Of a stretch of 64,000 nucleotides of DNA, positions 15,042 through 24,600 are shown piece after piece. Position numbers and translations under genes: made by a program. Each line of letters begins with the position of its first letter. Within the stretch, counting starts at the first letter, position 1. The DNA lies in the NCBI RefSeq assembly GCF_016862935.1, contig NZ_BONX01000034.1:62001-126000 (forward strand). Direction: 5' to 3'. This DNA is from Plantactinospora mayteni (GTDB lineage Bacteria; Actinomycetota; Actinomycetes; Mycobacteriales; Micromonosporaceae). The notes beneath the pieces are model-generated. The model did not search any database, was not told the origin of the DNA, and saw only the letters and a list, made by a program, of their open reading frames with translations.

Positions 15042-16367
15042 ATGCCTGACGACGACCGTTCTGAGACCGGGTACTCCGCCGCGCCCAGCACTGTCCGATC
15101 GGATGATGTCTCCTCCTCCGACTCGGCAGCCGGCGCTTCGTCGCGCCAGTCGCCCGGGGGCCTCCGGTCCGCCCCGGCCCGGCTACGGAGACTGGTACTG
15201 CTGCTGTCGGCCCTGTTCGGTCGACTCCGGCCGCTCGGCTCCGCCCTGGCCCGGTGGCTCGCCAGGGGCGCCGCTGCCGTGGCCCGGATCGCCCGGCCCG
15301 GCGCCATGGCTGCCGGCCGGCGGGTCGAGGTGCTGGCCGCCCGACTGCGGGTCATCGCCGCCCGACTGTGGGTCGCCGCCGAGCCGGCCCTGACCCGGCT
15401 CCAAGCCCAGGGGCGACGCCTGCGTCGGGTCGTCAGGACCCAGGGACGACGCCTGCGTCGGGCCGTCGAGCCTGGGCTGGTCCGGGCCCGCCGGGTGCCC
15501 GCCGTCCAGGGCGCCGAGCGGGCGGTACGCCAGGTAGCCGGCCGGGCCGCACCACCGGCTCGCCGGCTCGCCGCCCGGGGCGCCGCCCTGGCTGCCCGGG
15601 CCGGACTGCCGGACCGGCTCGGCCTGCGCCGTCCGGCCGGGGTCGCGGTGGCCGCCGGGCTGCTCTCATGCCTCGGCGTACTGGCCGCCGTCGGGGCGGT
15701 CTCGCCGTCGGCCGACCCCGCTGGCAGCAGCACCGCGAACGCCGAGGACCGGGCCGGGCCCTCCCGGCCGGACGACGACGCCGGTGACCGGTCCGGCGCC
15801 GGCCGCTCGGCGGACCACCGGTCGAGTCGCCCCGCCGACAGCGACCGGTCGGACGCCGCGAAGTCGGACGAGGCGAAGTCGGACGGGGCGGACCCGGACG
15901 CGTCCTCGCCACTGGACGACGCGGAGCCGGTGGCCGGGCTGACCGAGGTCCAGATGGACAACGCCCGGGCCATCGTCCGGACCGGCCGGGACATGGGGAT
16001 GCCGCGTCGTGGACTGATCATCGGGGTGGCCACCGCGATGCAGGAGAGCAACCTGCTCAACCGGGCCAGCGAGGTGCTGCCGGAGTCCAAGCGCTACCGG
16101 CACCAGGGCACCGGCTGGGACCACGACTCGGTCGGACTGTTCCAGCAGCGCACCAGCAGCGGCTGGGGCCCGGTCAACCGCCTGATGGACCCGGCGTACG
16201 CGAGTGCGCGGTTCTTCGAGGCGCTGCGTCAGGTGCCCGGCTGGCAGGGGATGCGGCTGACCGAGGCAGCCCAGGCGGTGCAGTACTCGGCCTACCCGGA
16301 GCACTACGCCAAGCACGAGGGCCAGGCGACCAGGGTGGTCGACAGGCTCGTCCCGTCCTGGCGCTGA
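15042..16367 (+). CDS. Secreted lytic-transglycosylase-like protein
   Basis: The 441-residue protein has a long Arg/Ala-rich N-terminal half (to about residue 200), a single hydrophobic segment (AGVAVAAGLLSCLGVLAAVGAV, about 204-225), an acidic Ser/Asp-rich linker and a C-terminal domain of about 140 residues. That domain contains GVATAMQESNLLN and DSVGLFQQRTSSGWG, a layout like peptidoglycan lyases and resuscitation-type proteins in actinomycetes, with the Glu in MQES the likely catalytic residue. It is probably membrane-tethered with the enzyme outside. The basic N-terminal half is unusual and of unknown role. Confidence 0.8.
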   Translation: MPDDDRSETGYSAAPSTVRSDDVSSSDSAAGASSRQSPGGLRSAPARLRRLVLLLSALFGRLRPLGSALARWLARGAAAVARIARPGAMAAGRRVEVLAARLRVIAARLWVAAEPALTRLQAQGRRLRRVVRTQGRRLRRAVEPGLVRARRVPAVQGAERAVRQVAGRAAPPARRLAARGAALAARAGLPDRLGLRRPAGVAVAAGLLSCLGVLAAVGAVSPSADPAGSSTANAEDRAGPSRPDDDAGDRSGAGRSADHRSSRPADSDRSDAAKSDEAKSDGADPDASSPLDDAEPVAGLTEVQMDNARAIVRTGRDMGMPRRGLIIGVATAMQESNLLNRASEVLPESKRYRHQGTGWDHDSVGLFQQRTSSGWGPVNRLMDPAYASARFFEALRQVPGWQGMRLTEAAQAVQYSAYPEHYAKHEGQATRVVDRLVPSWR

Positions 16368-16559
16368 GCCCGGGGCGACCTCCCGGAGTGCCGGCCCGCC
16401 GTCGACTACGACTTGACAGGACTGACGTTGCATCGACGGTCGGCGACTTGCTCGGTCCGGCCACGATGGAGGCGTGGACCCGCTCGGATCGCGAGGCCGG
16501 TGTGGTCGGGCGGGGGATCGGGTAAACCTGATGTCAGGACCCACACGAGGAGGACCGAG

Positions 16560-16706
16560 ATGGCGTCACTGGTGCAACGGATCCGGATGTTCCTCAGCTC
16601 TCCACAGGGCCGGCAGCTCGTCGAGCGGGGCCGGCGCGAACTGGCCAAGCCGTCGAACCAGCAGCGGATGCGCCGGATCATGTACCGGTTGCGCGGCCGG
16701 CGCTGA
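16560..16706 (+). CDS. Small basic protein, 48 residues
   Basis: A short gene with a strong GAGGAGG ribosome-binding site 8 bases before the ATG. The product, beginning MASLVQRIRMFLSSPQGRQL and ending RIMYRLRGRR, is an amphipathic and strongly basic (about 13 Arg) helical peptide. Good RBS, regular codon use and position 57 bp before the EcsC-like gene support it as real. Function unknown; possibly membrane- or nucleic-acid-associated. Confidence 0.7.
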   Translation: MASLVQRIRMFLSSPQGRQLVERGRRELAKPSNQQRMRRIMYRLRGRR

Positions 16707-16762
16707 CCGTCCGGGTCGTCGTACCCCCTGATCCGCCCCCACCTCGACATCCGGAGTGTCCC

Positions 16763-17617
16763 GTGACCGAGTCCCAGCCGGTCGGCGGCGGAACCGCCGC
16801 GCCGGTCCCGCCGACCGACCGTACGCCGCCGGCCGCCGCGAACCCGGGCACGGCACCCGATCCGGACGCACCGGGTGCGGCCGTCGGGGTCGCCCAGGTC
16901 GTCGGCCCGGACGCCGATGCCGACCCGGCCGAGGTCGACCCCATGGACGACCCCGAGGTGACCGTCGCCCCGCCCAGCGGGCTGTGGGAGCGGATGAAGG
17001 CCGATCCGCAGTACGCCCCGGAGCACCTCGCCCTGGAGGCGGTCCGACGGATCGGGCCACAGGCCGGGGCCTGGGCCGAGCGCACCCGTGCCCGGTATCC
17101 GCAGATGACGCCGGAGGCGATGGCCGAGACGGCGGTCCGGAAGTTCGTCAACCACGCCCGGGTCTCCGGGGCGATCTCCGGGGCCGCCGGACTGCCCGGC
17201 GCGGTCCTCGACATGGGAGTGCTGGCCTGGACCCAGGCCCGGATGGTGCTCTACGTCGCGGCTGCCTACGGCCACGACCCCGAGCATCCCGACCGGGCCA
17301 CCGACCTGCTGGTGCTGCAACGGGTACACAAGGTCGCCGAGACGGCGCGGCTGGCCCTCGGGGTGGCCGCCGGGCGGGAGCGGATCGACGCCCTGCGAAG
17401 CGGGTCGGAGACTCCGCTGGCCCGGGTGATGCTGCGGCTCGGCCTGAAGCTGGCGCAGATGGCCGGCGTCCGGGCCGCGAAGCGGCTGGTCGCCAAGGCG
17501 GTACCCGGGGCAGCGGTGGTGCTCGGCAGTTGGGCGAACTCGTCGGCCACCAAGAGCCTGGCGGCCCGGTCCCGGGAGCTGTACCGCCTCCCGGCGATCC
17601 TGCCGCCGAGCCGGTAG
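16763..17617 (+). CDS. EcsC-like family protein
   Basis: The 284-residue protein starts at GTG (MTESQPVGGG). The first 80 residues are Pro/Ala/Asp-rich and probably disordered. From about residue 75 a helical domain follows, with SGAISGAAGLPGAVLDMGVLAWTQARMVLYVAAAYG and later AKRLVAKAVPGAAVVLGSW, glycine-rich membrane-active helices resembling the EcsC family. Cellular role is not established; membrane association is likely. It is probably transcribed with the small gene upstream. Confidence 0.65.
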   Translation: MTESQPVGGGTAAPVPPTDRTPPAAANPGTAPDPDAPGAAVGVAQVVGPDADADPAEVDPMDDPEVTVAPPSGLWERMKADPQYAPEHLALEAVRRIGPQAGAWAERTRARYPQMTPEAMAETAVRKFVNHARVSGAISGAAGLPGAVLDMGVLAWTQARMVLYVAAAYGHDPEHPDRATDLLVLQRVHKVAETARLALGVAAGRERIDALRSGSETPLARVMLRLGLKLAQMAGVRAAKRLVAKAVPGAAVVLGSWANSSATKSLAARSRELYRLPAILPPSR

Positions 17618-17757
17618 CCCCCGGCCACCACCGTCGTCAGCCCGGCCACCACCGTCGTCGGCTCGGTCGCATTGGCGGGCCACCTCGTCGGCCCGGTCGC
17701 CTCGGTTGGGCCGGTCGCACTGCTCGTCGCCGGTCGCATTGGTCGGGTCGACGGCTT

Positions 17758-18636
17758 TCAGTCGGCGCGTCGGGCCTGGCTGGCCAGGCCGGAGGCCCGC
17801 CAGGCCACCTTGGCCAGCTCGTTCTGCCCGGCCACGTTCGGGTGGAAGTAGTCCAGCCGGTTCAGCAGGTCCAGCCCGAACCGTACCCGGTGCGCGGCGC
17901 CGCCGTCGTAGCGGCAGCGGGACCCGTACGCCTTGCAGGCGGCGGCGAGTTGCTCGTTGTACGCGTCGATCCGGGCCCGGAACGTCGACCGGCGGGTACG
18001 GTCGGCCGGCTCGGTCGAGGTGGGGCTGGCCAGCAGCGCGGGGCAGATCCGACCCCGCCAGGCGCGTACCGCCCGGGTGTCCTCGTGGCCGACCTCCCAG
18101 ACCCGGTACAGGTTCGGGATGCTCACCACCAGCACCCGAGCCTTCGGTAGGCCCTTCTTCAGGGTCGCGAGTCCACGGTCGACGCCGTCGCGGAAGGTCG
18201 CGACACTGGTCATGTCTTCGATCCCGCCCCGGCAGGCGTCGTTCGCTCCGATGAGTACGGTCACGTAGTCCACCTTGGCGCTTACCGCCGCGCTGGCCTG
18301 GCTGGCCAGTCCGGAGGCGCGGGCCCCGTTCACCGCCTCGTTGTGCGCCTTGCCGCGGATGGCCGGGTTCACCTCGCGGAGTTGCCGGTAGAGGCTCTCC
18401 ACCCGGCTGCTGTCCCCGGTCGACCAGGAGTTGCGCTGGCAGGCGGCGAGGATCAGGCAGGAGCCGAAGCCGGCGGTGATGGAGTCGCCGAGCGCCGCGA
18501 TCGAGTCGGGCAGCCCGGGCCGGGGCGAGGCGGCCGGAGGATCGGGCTGGCCGCCACCGCCGCCGTCGGAGCCCTCGCAGGCCAGCGCGAAGGCCGCGAG
18601 CAGGGCGAGGACGGCGGCGGTCCAACGTCTGGGCAT
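17758..18636 (-). CDS. SGNH/GDSL-hydrolase lipoprotein
   Basis: The 292-residue secreted esterase/lipase-like protein has a lipoprotein signal (VLALLAAFALAC, Cys at about 20), a Gly/Pro linker, block I AALGDSITAGFGSC with the nucleophile Ser, block III VLIGANDACRGG, and block V DYFHPNVAGQ with the catalytic Asp/His. Several cysteines suggest disulfides as in Streptomyces SGNH lipases. It would act at the cell surface; substrate is unknown. A degenerate repeat of CCACCACCGTCGTC and GGTCGC blocks lies just downstream (17620-17750). Confidence 0.9.
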   Translation of the reverse strand: MPRRWTAAVLALLAAFALACEGSDGGGGGQPDPPAASPRPGLPDSIAALGDSITAGFGSCLILAACQRNSWSTGDSSRVESLYRQLREVNPAIRGKAHNEAVNGARASGLASQASAAVSAKVDYVTVLIGANDACRGGIEDMTSVATFRDGVDRGLATLKKGLPKARVLVVSIPNLYRVWEVGHEDTRAVRAWRGRICPALLASPTSTEPADRTRRSTFRARIDAYNEQLAAACKAYGSRCRYDGGAAHRVRFGLDLLNRLDYFHPNVAGQNELAKVAWRASGLASQARRAD

Positions 18637-18824
18637 GCTTCCCCCGGTACGGAGCGGACAGCAATCGCTCCGTAACTGTACGCGGGGCCGCCGTCGACCC
18701 GGAACCCTCGGACCCGCCGCCCGGCACGCGGATCACCGACACCTGCCCCGGCCCGGCACTCCCGACAGAACCGAGGCCAGCTAGGACACCAGAACAATCC
18801 CCACCGCTGCCCCGGGCACCAGGT

Positions 18825-18957
18825 CCGGCGGCGACCAGGGGTGGCGGCGTCCGGGGGTGGCGGCGTCCGGGGGTGGCGGCGTCCGGGGGTGGCGGCGTCC
18901 GGGGGTGGCGGCGACCAGGGGTGGCGGCGACCAGGGGTGGCGGCGACCAGGGGTGGC
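18825..18957. repeat. 16-bp minisatellite, about 8 copies
   Basis: The unit GTGGCGGCG[TCCGG/ACCAG]GG begins at 18841, 18857, 18873, 18889, 18905, 18921, 18937 and 18953, with a partial copy before. Inner copies carry TCCGG and outer copies ACCAG, so variant units are clustered. There are no unique spacers, so it is not a CRISPR. It lies upstream of the DUF6343-like gene and ends 8 bp before its candidate promoter. Confidence 0.95.
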
Positions 18958-18964
18958 CGGCCAG

Positions 18965-18989
18965 GTTAGTCCGCGCCCATACCGGGTAG
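18965..18989 (+). promoter_or_regulatory. Candidate SigF/SigB-type promoter
   Basis: GTTA (18965-18968), 15-base spacer, GGGTAG (18984-18989), close to the actinobacterial SigF/SigB consensus GTTT-N14/16-GGGTA. The ATG of the DUF6343-like gene is at 18999, so the mRNA would be nearly leaderless. Confidence 0.6.
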
Positions 18990-18998
18990 TTCGGCGAA

Positions 18999-19268
18999 AT
19001 GGCCGCGAAATCGCAGCCCCGAGGGGCGAAAGGGACGGTTGGCCACCCGTACAGCGCGCTCAACCTGCGCCTGGGGTTGGCCCTGTTCGGTCTGGTGATC
19101 TGTGTGGGGCTCGGCGTGCTGGCGATTCGGGCCCACCTGGTGGTGCTCGCGGTGGTCCTGGGCATCCTCGCCCTGGCCGCCGCGGTCGACCTGGTGGTGG
19201 TGCAGCGCCGCCGGGCCGCGCGGCGCCGGGAGGAGCCGCCGGGCACGAAGCACTCGATCTTCGAGTGA
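18999..19268 (+). CDS. DUF6343-like small membrane protein
   Basis: An 89-residue protein: short basic start, conserved-looking GHPYSALNLRLGLALFGLV, two adjacent transmembrane helices (about residues 24-44 and 47-67) and a basic C-terminal tail (QRRRAARRREEPPG). The arrangement fits the DUF6343 family of actinobacterial membrane proteins; this assignment is from memory of the pattern. A SigF-type promoter directly upstream suggests expression under stress or in stationary phase. Confidence 0.7.
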   Translation: MAAKSQPRGAKGTVGHPYSALNLRLGLALFGLVICVGLGVLAIRAHLVVLAVVLGILALAAAVDLVVVQRRRAARRREEPPGTKHSIFE

Positions 19269-19316
19269 GCACGGAGCCGGTCCCGGCCCGCCCGTGACCC
19301 GCGCTCCGCCCGATCC

Positions 19317-19360
19317 GCCGACATTCCAGGGAGTACGAGCCGACATTTCAGGGAGTACGA
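19317..19360. repeat. 22-bp tandem duplication of the gabD leader
   Basis: CCGACATTCCAGGGAGTACGA is followed by CCGACATTTCAGGGAGTACGA just before the gabD ATG, differing at one base. Each copy carries the ribosome-binding sequence AGGGAG, and the second copy is in working position. Confidence 0.85.
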
Positions 19361-19361
19361 C

Positions 19362-20777
19362 ATGTCGATCGCCACCATCGACCCGAGCACCGGACAGGTG
19401 CTCAAGACCTTCGACGAGATGACGGACGAGCAGTTGGAGGCCGCCCTCACCCGGGCGGCGGCCGGCTTCGACGAGTTGCGCGGCACCACCTTCGCCGACC
19501 GGGCCCGGTGGATGTCCGCCGTGGCGGACCTGCTGGAGGTCGAGTGCGACGGCGTGGCCCGGATGATGACGACGGAGATGGCCAAGACGTACGCCTCGGC
19601 AAAGGCCGAGGTGGCCAAGTGCGCGGCGGCCTGCCGGTACTACGCGGCACACGCCGAGCGGTTCCTCGCCGACGAGCCCGCCGACGCCGGTTCGATCGGT
19701 GCCACCTCGGCGTACGGCCGCTATTTCCCGATGGGGCCGGTACTGGCGGTGATGCCGTGGAACTTCCCGCTCTGGCAGGTGCTGCGGTTCGCCGCCCCAG
19801 CCCTGATGGCCGGCAACGCCGGGCTGCTCAAGCACGCCTCGAACGTGCCGCAGACAGCGCTCTATCTGGACGAGCTGTTCCGCCGTGCCGGCTTCCCGAC
19901 CGGCGCGTTCCAGACCCTGATGATCGGCTCGGAGCGGATCGAGCGGGTACTCGCCGATCCCCGGGTCCGGGCCGCGACGCTGACCGGCAGCGAGGGCGCC
20001 GGCCGCTCGGTGGCGTCGATCGCCGGGAGGTACGTCAAGAAGACCGTGCTGGAACTCGGCGGCAGTGACCCGTTCGTGGTGATGCCCTCGGCCGACGTGG
20101 CCCGGGCCGCCGAGGTGGCCACGGTGGCCCGCTGCCAGAACAACGGCCAGTCCTGCATCGCGGCGAAGCGGTTCATCGTGCACACCGAGGTCTTCGACGA
20201 GTTCGCCGACGCGTTCGTGGCCCGGATGTCGGCGCTGCGGCTCGGCGACCCGATGGACGACGGGACCGACGTCGGGCCGCTCGCCACCGAGCGGGGCCGC
20301 GCCGAGGTGGCCGAGCAGGTCCGGGACGCGGTGGCGAAGGGGGCCCGGCTGCTCTGCGGCGGGGAGGTGCCGGACCGCCCCGGCTGGTGGTACCCGCCGA
20401 CCGTGGTCACCGAGCTGACCCCGCAGATGCGGATGTACGCCGACGAGGTCTTCGGCCCGGTCGCCGGCCTCTACCGGGTCGACTCGTACGCCGAGGCGGT
20501 CGAGGTGGCGAACGGCACCGACTACGGTCTTGGCGCCAACGCCTGGACCCGGGACCCGGACGAGCAGCAGCGCTTCGTCGCCGACCTGGACGCCGGAATG
20601 GTCTTCGTGAACGGGATGACCACGTCCTATCCGGAGCTGCCGTTCGGTGGCGTCGGCAACTCCGGCTACGGCCGCGAACTGTCGGCGCAGGGCATCCGGG
20701 AGTTCTGCAACCTCAAGGCCGTCTGGATCGGCGCGGGCACGTCGGGCGGTACCGGCGCGGGCGCGCACAGCGAGTAG
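19362..20777 (+). CDS. gabD: NADP-type succinic semialdehyde dehydrogenase
   Basis: The 471-residue aldehyde dehydrogenase has PWNFPLWQVLRF in the cofactor site, LTGSEGAGRSVASIAG, the Glu motif LELGGSDPFVV and the catalytic Cys motif NNGQSCIAAKRFIV. The closest known pattern is the short SSADH (GabD-type) group, which oxidises succinate semialdehyde to succinate in GABA breakdown. No GABA transaminase is adjacent. The leader is duplicated, so translation starts from the second RBS. Confidence 0.88.
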   Translation: MSIATIDPSTGQVLKTFDEMTDEQLEAALTRAAAGFDELRGTTFADRARWMSAVADLLEVECDGVARMMTTEMAKTYASAKAEVAKCAAACRYYAAHAERFLADEPADAGSIGATSAYGRYFPMGPVLAVMPWNFPLWQVLRFAAPALMAGNAGLLKHASNVPQTALYLDELFRRAGFPTGAFQTLMIGSERIERVLADPRVRAATLTGSEGAGRSVASIAGRYVKKTVLELGGSDPFVVMPSADVARAAEVATVARCQNNGQSCIAAKRFIVHTEVFDEFADAFVARMSALRLGDPMDDGTDVGPLATERGRAEVAEQVRDAVAKGARLLCGGEVPDRPGWWYPPTVVTELTPQMRMYADEVFGPVAGLYRVDSYAEAVEVANGTDYGLGANAWTRDPDEQQRFVADLDAGMVFVNGMTTSYPELPFGGVGNSGYGRELSAQGIREFCNLKAVWIGAGTSGGTGAGAHSE

Positions 20778-20871
20778 CGCCCCATCGCCGCACCCTGCCC
20801 CGGTGACCGGTCGGCGGAGATTCGTCGCCGTACCGGGTGTGCGGCCGGGCCGGGGCTGGCCGGTGTCCGGT

Positions 20872-21531
20872 TCAGGTCGCGTCCGGCCCGTCGTCGCCGG
20901 GGCGGCTCAGCCGGCGTTCGAGGAGCTGACCCGGCCACTGCCGGTCGACAAGCGGCACCGTGAACGGCTCGGTGGCGGTGAAGCCCTGGCGCTCGTAGTA
21001 GCGGATCAGGGCGCCGTCGTCACCGGCGTAACAGTCCACCCGGAGCAGGTCGACCCCCTGGGCCCGGGCGAGTTCCTCGGCGTACTCCAGCAGCCGGGCG
21101 CCGACCCGCAGCCCGGCGTGGGCCCGGTCGCTGACCAGCAGGTTGACGTACAACTCGGGTTCGGTCGCGGGCGGGACGTGCGGCACCGCCGTGCCGACGA
21201 CGATCGCCCCGACCGGGCGCCCGGCGAACTCGGCCAGGTAGAGGTCGCCGTCGGCGGCCCAGCGCCGGACCTGGGCGATCCGGCGTGGGTTGCCGGAGTG
21301 CGGCGCGGTGCCCCACTGGCCGGTGCGACCGCGCTGCATCAGCCAGCGGGTGGCGCCGTCGAGCAGGGCGAGCACCGTGCCGACGTCGTCGGGGCCGCCG
21401 GGCCGGACGACGAGCTGTTCCGGCGAACCCTGCGCGGCCTCCCCTTGCGGTCCGTCCGCGGTGTAGCCGGATGTCGGGGCGCGCGCGCCACGCCGTTCAG
21501 GTGGAGAAGGGCTCGTTGGCACAACGTCCAT
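20872..21531 (-). CDS. GNAT-family N-acetyltransferase
   Basis: The GNAT domain begins at about residue 40 (LVVRPGGPDDVGTVLALLDG) and includes LYLAEFAGRPVGAIVVG, the acetyl-CoA loop region VSDRAHAGLRVGARLLEYAEE and the C-terminal YYERQGFTATE. It transfers acetyl from acetyl-CoA to an unknown amine. The ATG at 21531 is the only plausible start, yet residues 6-36 are encoded by a 92-bp inverted-repeat element (21424-21515) found at two other places in the window. The native N-terminus may therefore have been altered by that element. Confidence 0.85.
   Translation of the reverse strand: MDVVPTSPSPPERRGARAPTSGYTADGPQGEAAQGSPEQLVVRPGGPDDVGTVLALLDGATRWLMQRGRTGQWGTAPHSGNPRRIAQVRRWAADGDLYLAEFAGRPVGAIVVGTAVPHVPPATEPELYVNLLVSDRAHAGLRVGARLLEYAEELARAQGVDLLRVDCYAGDDGALIRYYERQGFTATEPFTVPLVDRQWPGQLLERRLSRPGDDGPDAT
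21424..21515 (-). repeat. 92-bp inverted-repeat element, copy C
   Basis: 17-bp arms (21424-21440 and 21499-21515; 12 of 17 pair) around a 58-bp core. Read on the minus strand, the core ends in GACCGCAAGGGG followed by AGG, as in copies at 30247-30338 and 45571-45662. Size and arm spacing are identical in all three. This copy overlaps the start region of the GNAT gene. Confidence 0.8.
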
Positions 21532-21664
21532 GTTGGCAGAAGATCTATTTACCGGTACCACTGCGAACCGTTCTCGCGTCCGGCCCGGTCGAGCCCGGCT
21601 GCGCTGAGCCGGCGCGGGCCCCGGCGCGTCGCCGCACGCGCCGGGGGCCCGGCCGGACCGGTAC

Positions 21665-24600
21665 TCAGGTGCAGGGCACCCCGTTGACCGTGAACAGTGT
21701 CGGGTTCGGGTTCGGGCCGCCTGCGGTGGTGGCGTTGAAGCCGAACATCTGGCTGCTGCCCGGCATGATCCGCGAGTTGTACGACTCGCTCCGCGCGGTG
21801 ACCCGGGCACCCGACTGGGTCACCTTCGCCATCCACGCCTCCCGGACCTTCTGGTCGCCGTTGAACGCGAAGCTCAGCGTCCAGCCGTTGATCGGCGCGG
21901 TACCGGTGTTGGTGATGGTCGCCTGCCCGGTGAACCCGCCGCCCTCGGCCCAGCTGCCGAAGTTGACGTACGTCACCCGGCAGCCGGAGCCGGCCGGTAC
22001 GGCGGTACTGCCGCCCTGGTCGGCCAGGAACGAGGCGATCCAGGCCAGCGCCGAGTTCCAGTTCACCGCCACCTCGTTGGTGGCGTACGAGGCGATGTCG
22101 TCCACGTAGCAGAACTGCGGCGCACAGCCCTCCAGCAACTGCTCGGCGAACGGGTCGTCGAGGCCGGCGTTCGCACCACCGGCGATCGAGCCGGCCGGCG
22201 GGTTCGGCAGCGACTCGTCGTACTGGTTGCCGAAGATCCGGCTGTGCTGGTTCCTCGACGCCTTCTCGCCCCACCCGGTCACGTACGACTGGTTCAGCGC
22301 GTTCCGGCCGAAGATGTAGTCCATCCCCTGCACCGCGCCGTCCCGGTATTTGGCCTGTCCGGTCAGGTCGAAGGCGGTGGCCAGGACGACCGCGTTGTTG
22401 ATGATGTTGCTGTTGCCGCCCCAGAAGTAGCTGCCCGGGTTGCCCGGCATCGGCAGCCCGTACGCCTGGCCCTGCGCGGTCGCCAGGTAGCCGTCGGCGG
22501 CGGTCACCACCGAGGCACGGATCCGGTCCCGCTCGGCCGTCGACAGGCCGCTCGGCACGGTGGCCAGGTCGAGCCGGCCGAGCGCGGCGGTGCTGCCCCA
22601 GCCGAAGCCGTTGGACGCGAACACCTCGTCGTCGGTGTGGTGCGGCGAGGCGGTCAGGTCGGCCAGGTAGGAGGCACCGCCGGTGCTCAGGTACAGCTCG
22701 GCGGCGGCCCAGTAGAACTCGTCGGTGACGTCACCGTCGCTGTAGGAGCCGCCGCCGTTGCCGTCGTTCGGGTCGGCGTACCGGGTCGGGTTGGCCTTGG
22801 CCGCCGCGTACGCCGTCGTGGCGGCGGTCCGGCAGCGCTGTGCGAACGCGGCGTCGTACGGGGCGTACAGCCGGGCGCACTGTGCGGCGGTGGCGGCCAG
22901 GTTGAGCGTCGCGGCCGTGGACGGCGGGTGCAGTTCGCGCAGTTCCGGGTCGTCCTCGGGTTGCAGGGGCAGCCCGGTCCAGTTCCGGTCGTGCATCTTG
23001 TGGTGTGCCATCCCGGCCAGCGGCTTGCCGGCCGGCACCTGCATCCGGAGCAGGAACTCCAGCTCCCAGCGGGCCTCGTCGAGGATGTCCGGCACGTCGT
23101 TGCCGCGTTCCGGCACCCGCAGCGTGCTGTCGGCCAGGGCCGCGCCGCCACCGGCGGTGGGCGCGGTCTTGGTGCGCTCGAAGGCGTTCAGCAACTGGTA
23201 GGTGGCGATGCCGCCGTTCACGACGTATTTGCCGTGGTCACCGGCGTCGTACCAGCCGCCCCGGACGTCGAGGCGGTAGTCGCAGACCCCGGGCTGGCAC
23301 GGTACGTCGGTGTCGCCCCGGTTCGGCGCCACCCCGAGGTGCCCGGCCGGCCGGGCGTACGCCGCGCCGACCAGGCCGCCGTCGATCGCGATGCCGCTGC
23401 GCTGGATGTAGAAGAACTGGAGCGAGTCGGAGCGGAGCTGCTTCCAGACGTCGGCCGAGATGTCGAACGGGTGGCTGGTCTGGCCGTCGGCGGTCAGCGT
23501 GTAGCCGCTGCCCGGGGTGCGGAACGCGGAGAAGTCGACGGTGTGCACGTTCTGCGCCGACGCCCGGTCCACGCCGCGCGGGGTGCTCCGCCCGCTGGCC
23601 AGCACGGCACCGGCGGCCGACTTCAGCTCCCAGCCCAGCGGATCGGTGGCCTCGGTGACGATCGTGGCGTTCTTCGGCCCGGCCGGCAGGTAGCCGACCT
23701 GGTTGACCCGGACCCGGGGCCCGGTGTCCGGCACGTACGGCGGCTCCTCCTCGCCGCCGAGCAGCGAGGCGTTGTCCAGGCAGAACGTGTACGCCGAGGC
23801 GTTGCCGCCAACCTGGAAGGCGACCTGGGCGACCTCGGTGTCGGCGGTGGCGGTGAAGGTCCGCTCGACGTGCTGCGCCTCGGGGCCGAACGTGATGTCC
23901 TCGGCGAAGTACGAGGTGAACGGGTCGACGCCGAGCTGCACCGCCACCCGTACGGTGGCGCCGGGTGCGGCGGAGGCGTCGAAGGAGAGCGTGTACGACT
24001 CGCCGTTCACCAGCGTCACGTCGTTCTGCCCGACGCCGCCGTCCCACGGGTTGGCCAGCCCGCCCGGCACGGCGGAGCAGAGCCGGCCGTCGGTCACCCC
24101 GGTCGAGGTGGTGCCGTAGGAGTACCAGCCGGAGGTGCCGTCGGCGAAGTCGCCGTTGGTCAACTGCTCGGCCCCACCCGGTGGCGGCCCGGTGTCGGCG
24201 TCACTGCTCAGCGAGACGTCGTCCAGGCAGAACGTGTACGCCTCGGCGGCACCGCCGAGCTGGAACGTGAGGGTGCCGTTGGCCGAGTCGAGGGTGCCGG
24301 TGAACTCGTACCCGAACTCCTCGGCGCTGGCGTCCAGCCCGACGTCCCGGGAGAAGACCGTGGTGTACGGGTCCTCGTTGAGCTGCACGTTCGCCTTGAC
24401 CGTGACCGGCGCGCTGGCCGAGGCGCGGAAGCTCAGCGCATAGCTGGCGCCGTCGGCGAGCGGGATGGTGTTGTGGCCGAGGCTGGCGTCCCAGGGGTTG
24501 GCGAGGCCGCCGGGGACCTCGGCGCAGAGCTGGCCGTCGACCACGGCGAGGGTGAGGTTGGCGGTGGACCACCACGGGGCGGTGCTGTCGGTGAAGGTGC

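Noticed and set aside
18825-18957. CRISPR-like array
   Set aside because: The 16-bp units are directly adjacent, with no 25-40 bp unique spacers, and there are no cas genes.
16406-20768. Long minus-strand frames of 1070 and 600 codons
   Set aside because: They run opposite or across the EcsC-like, GDSL and gabD genes in the wrong frame.
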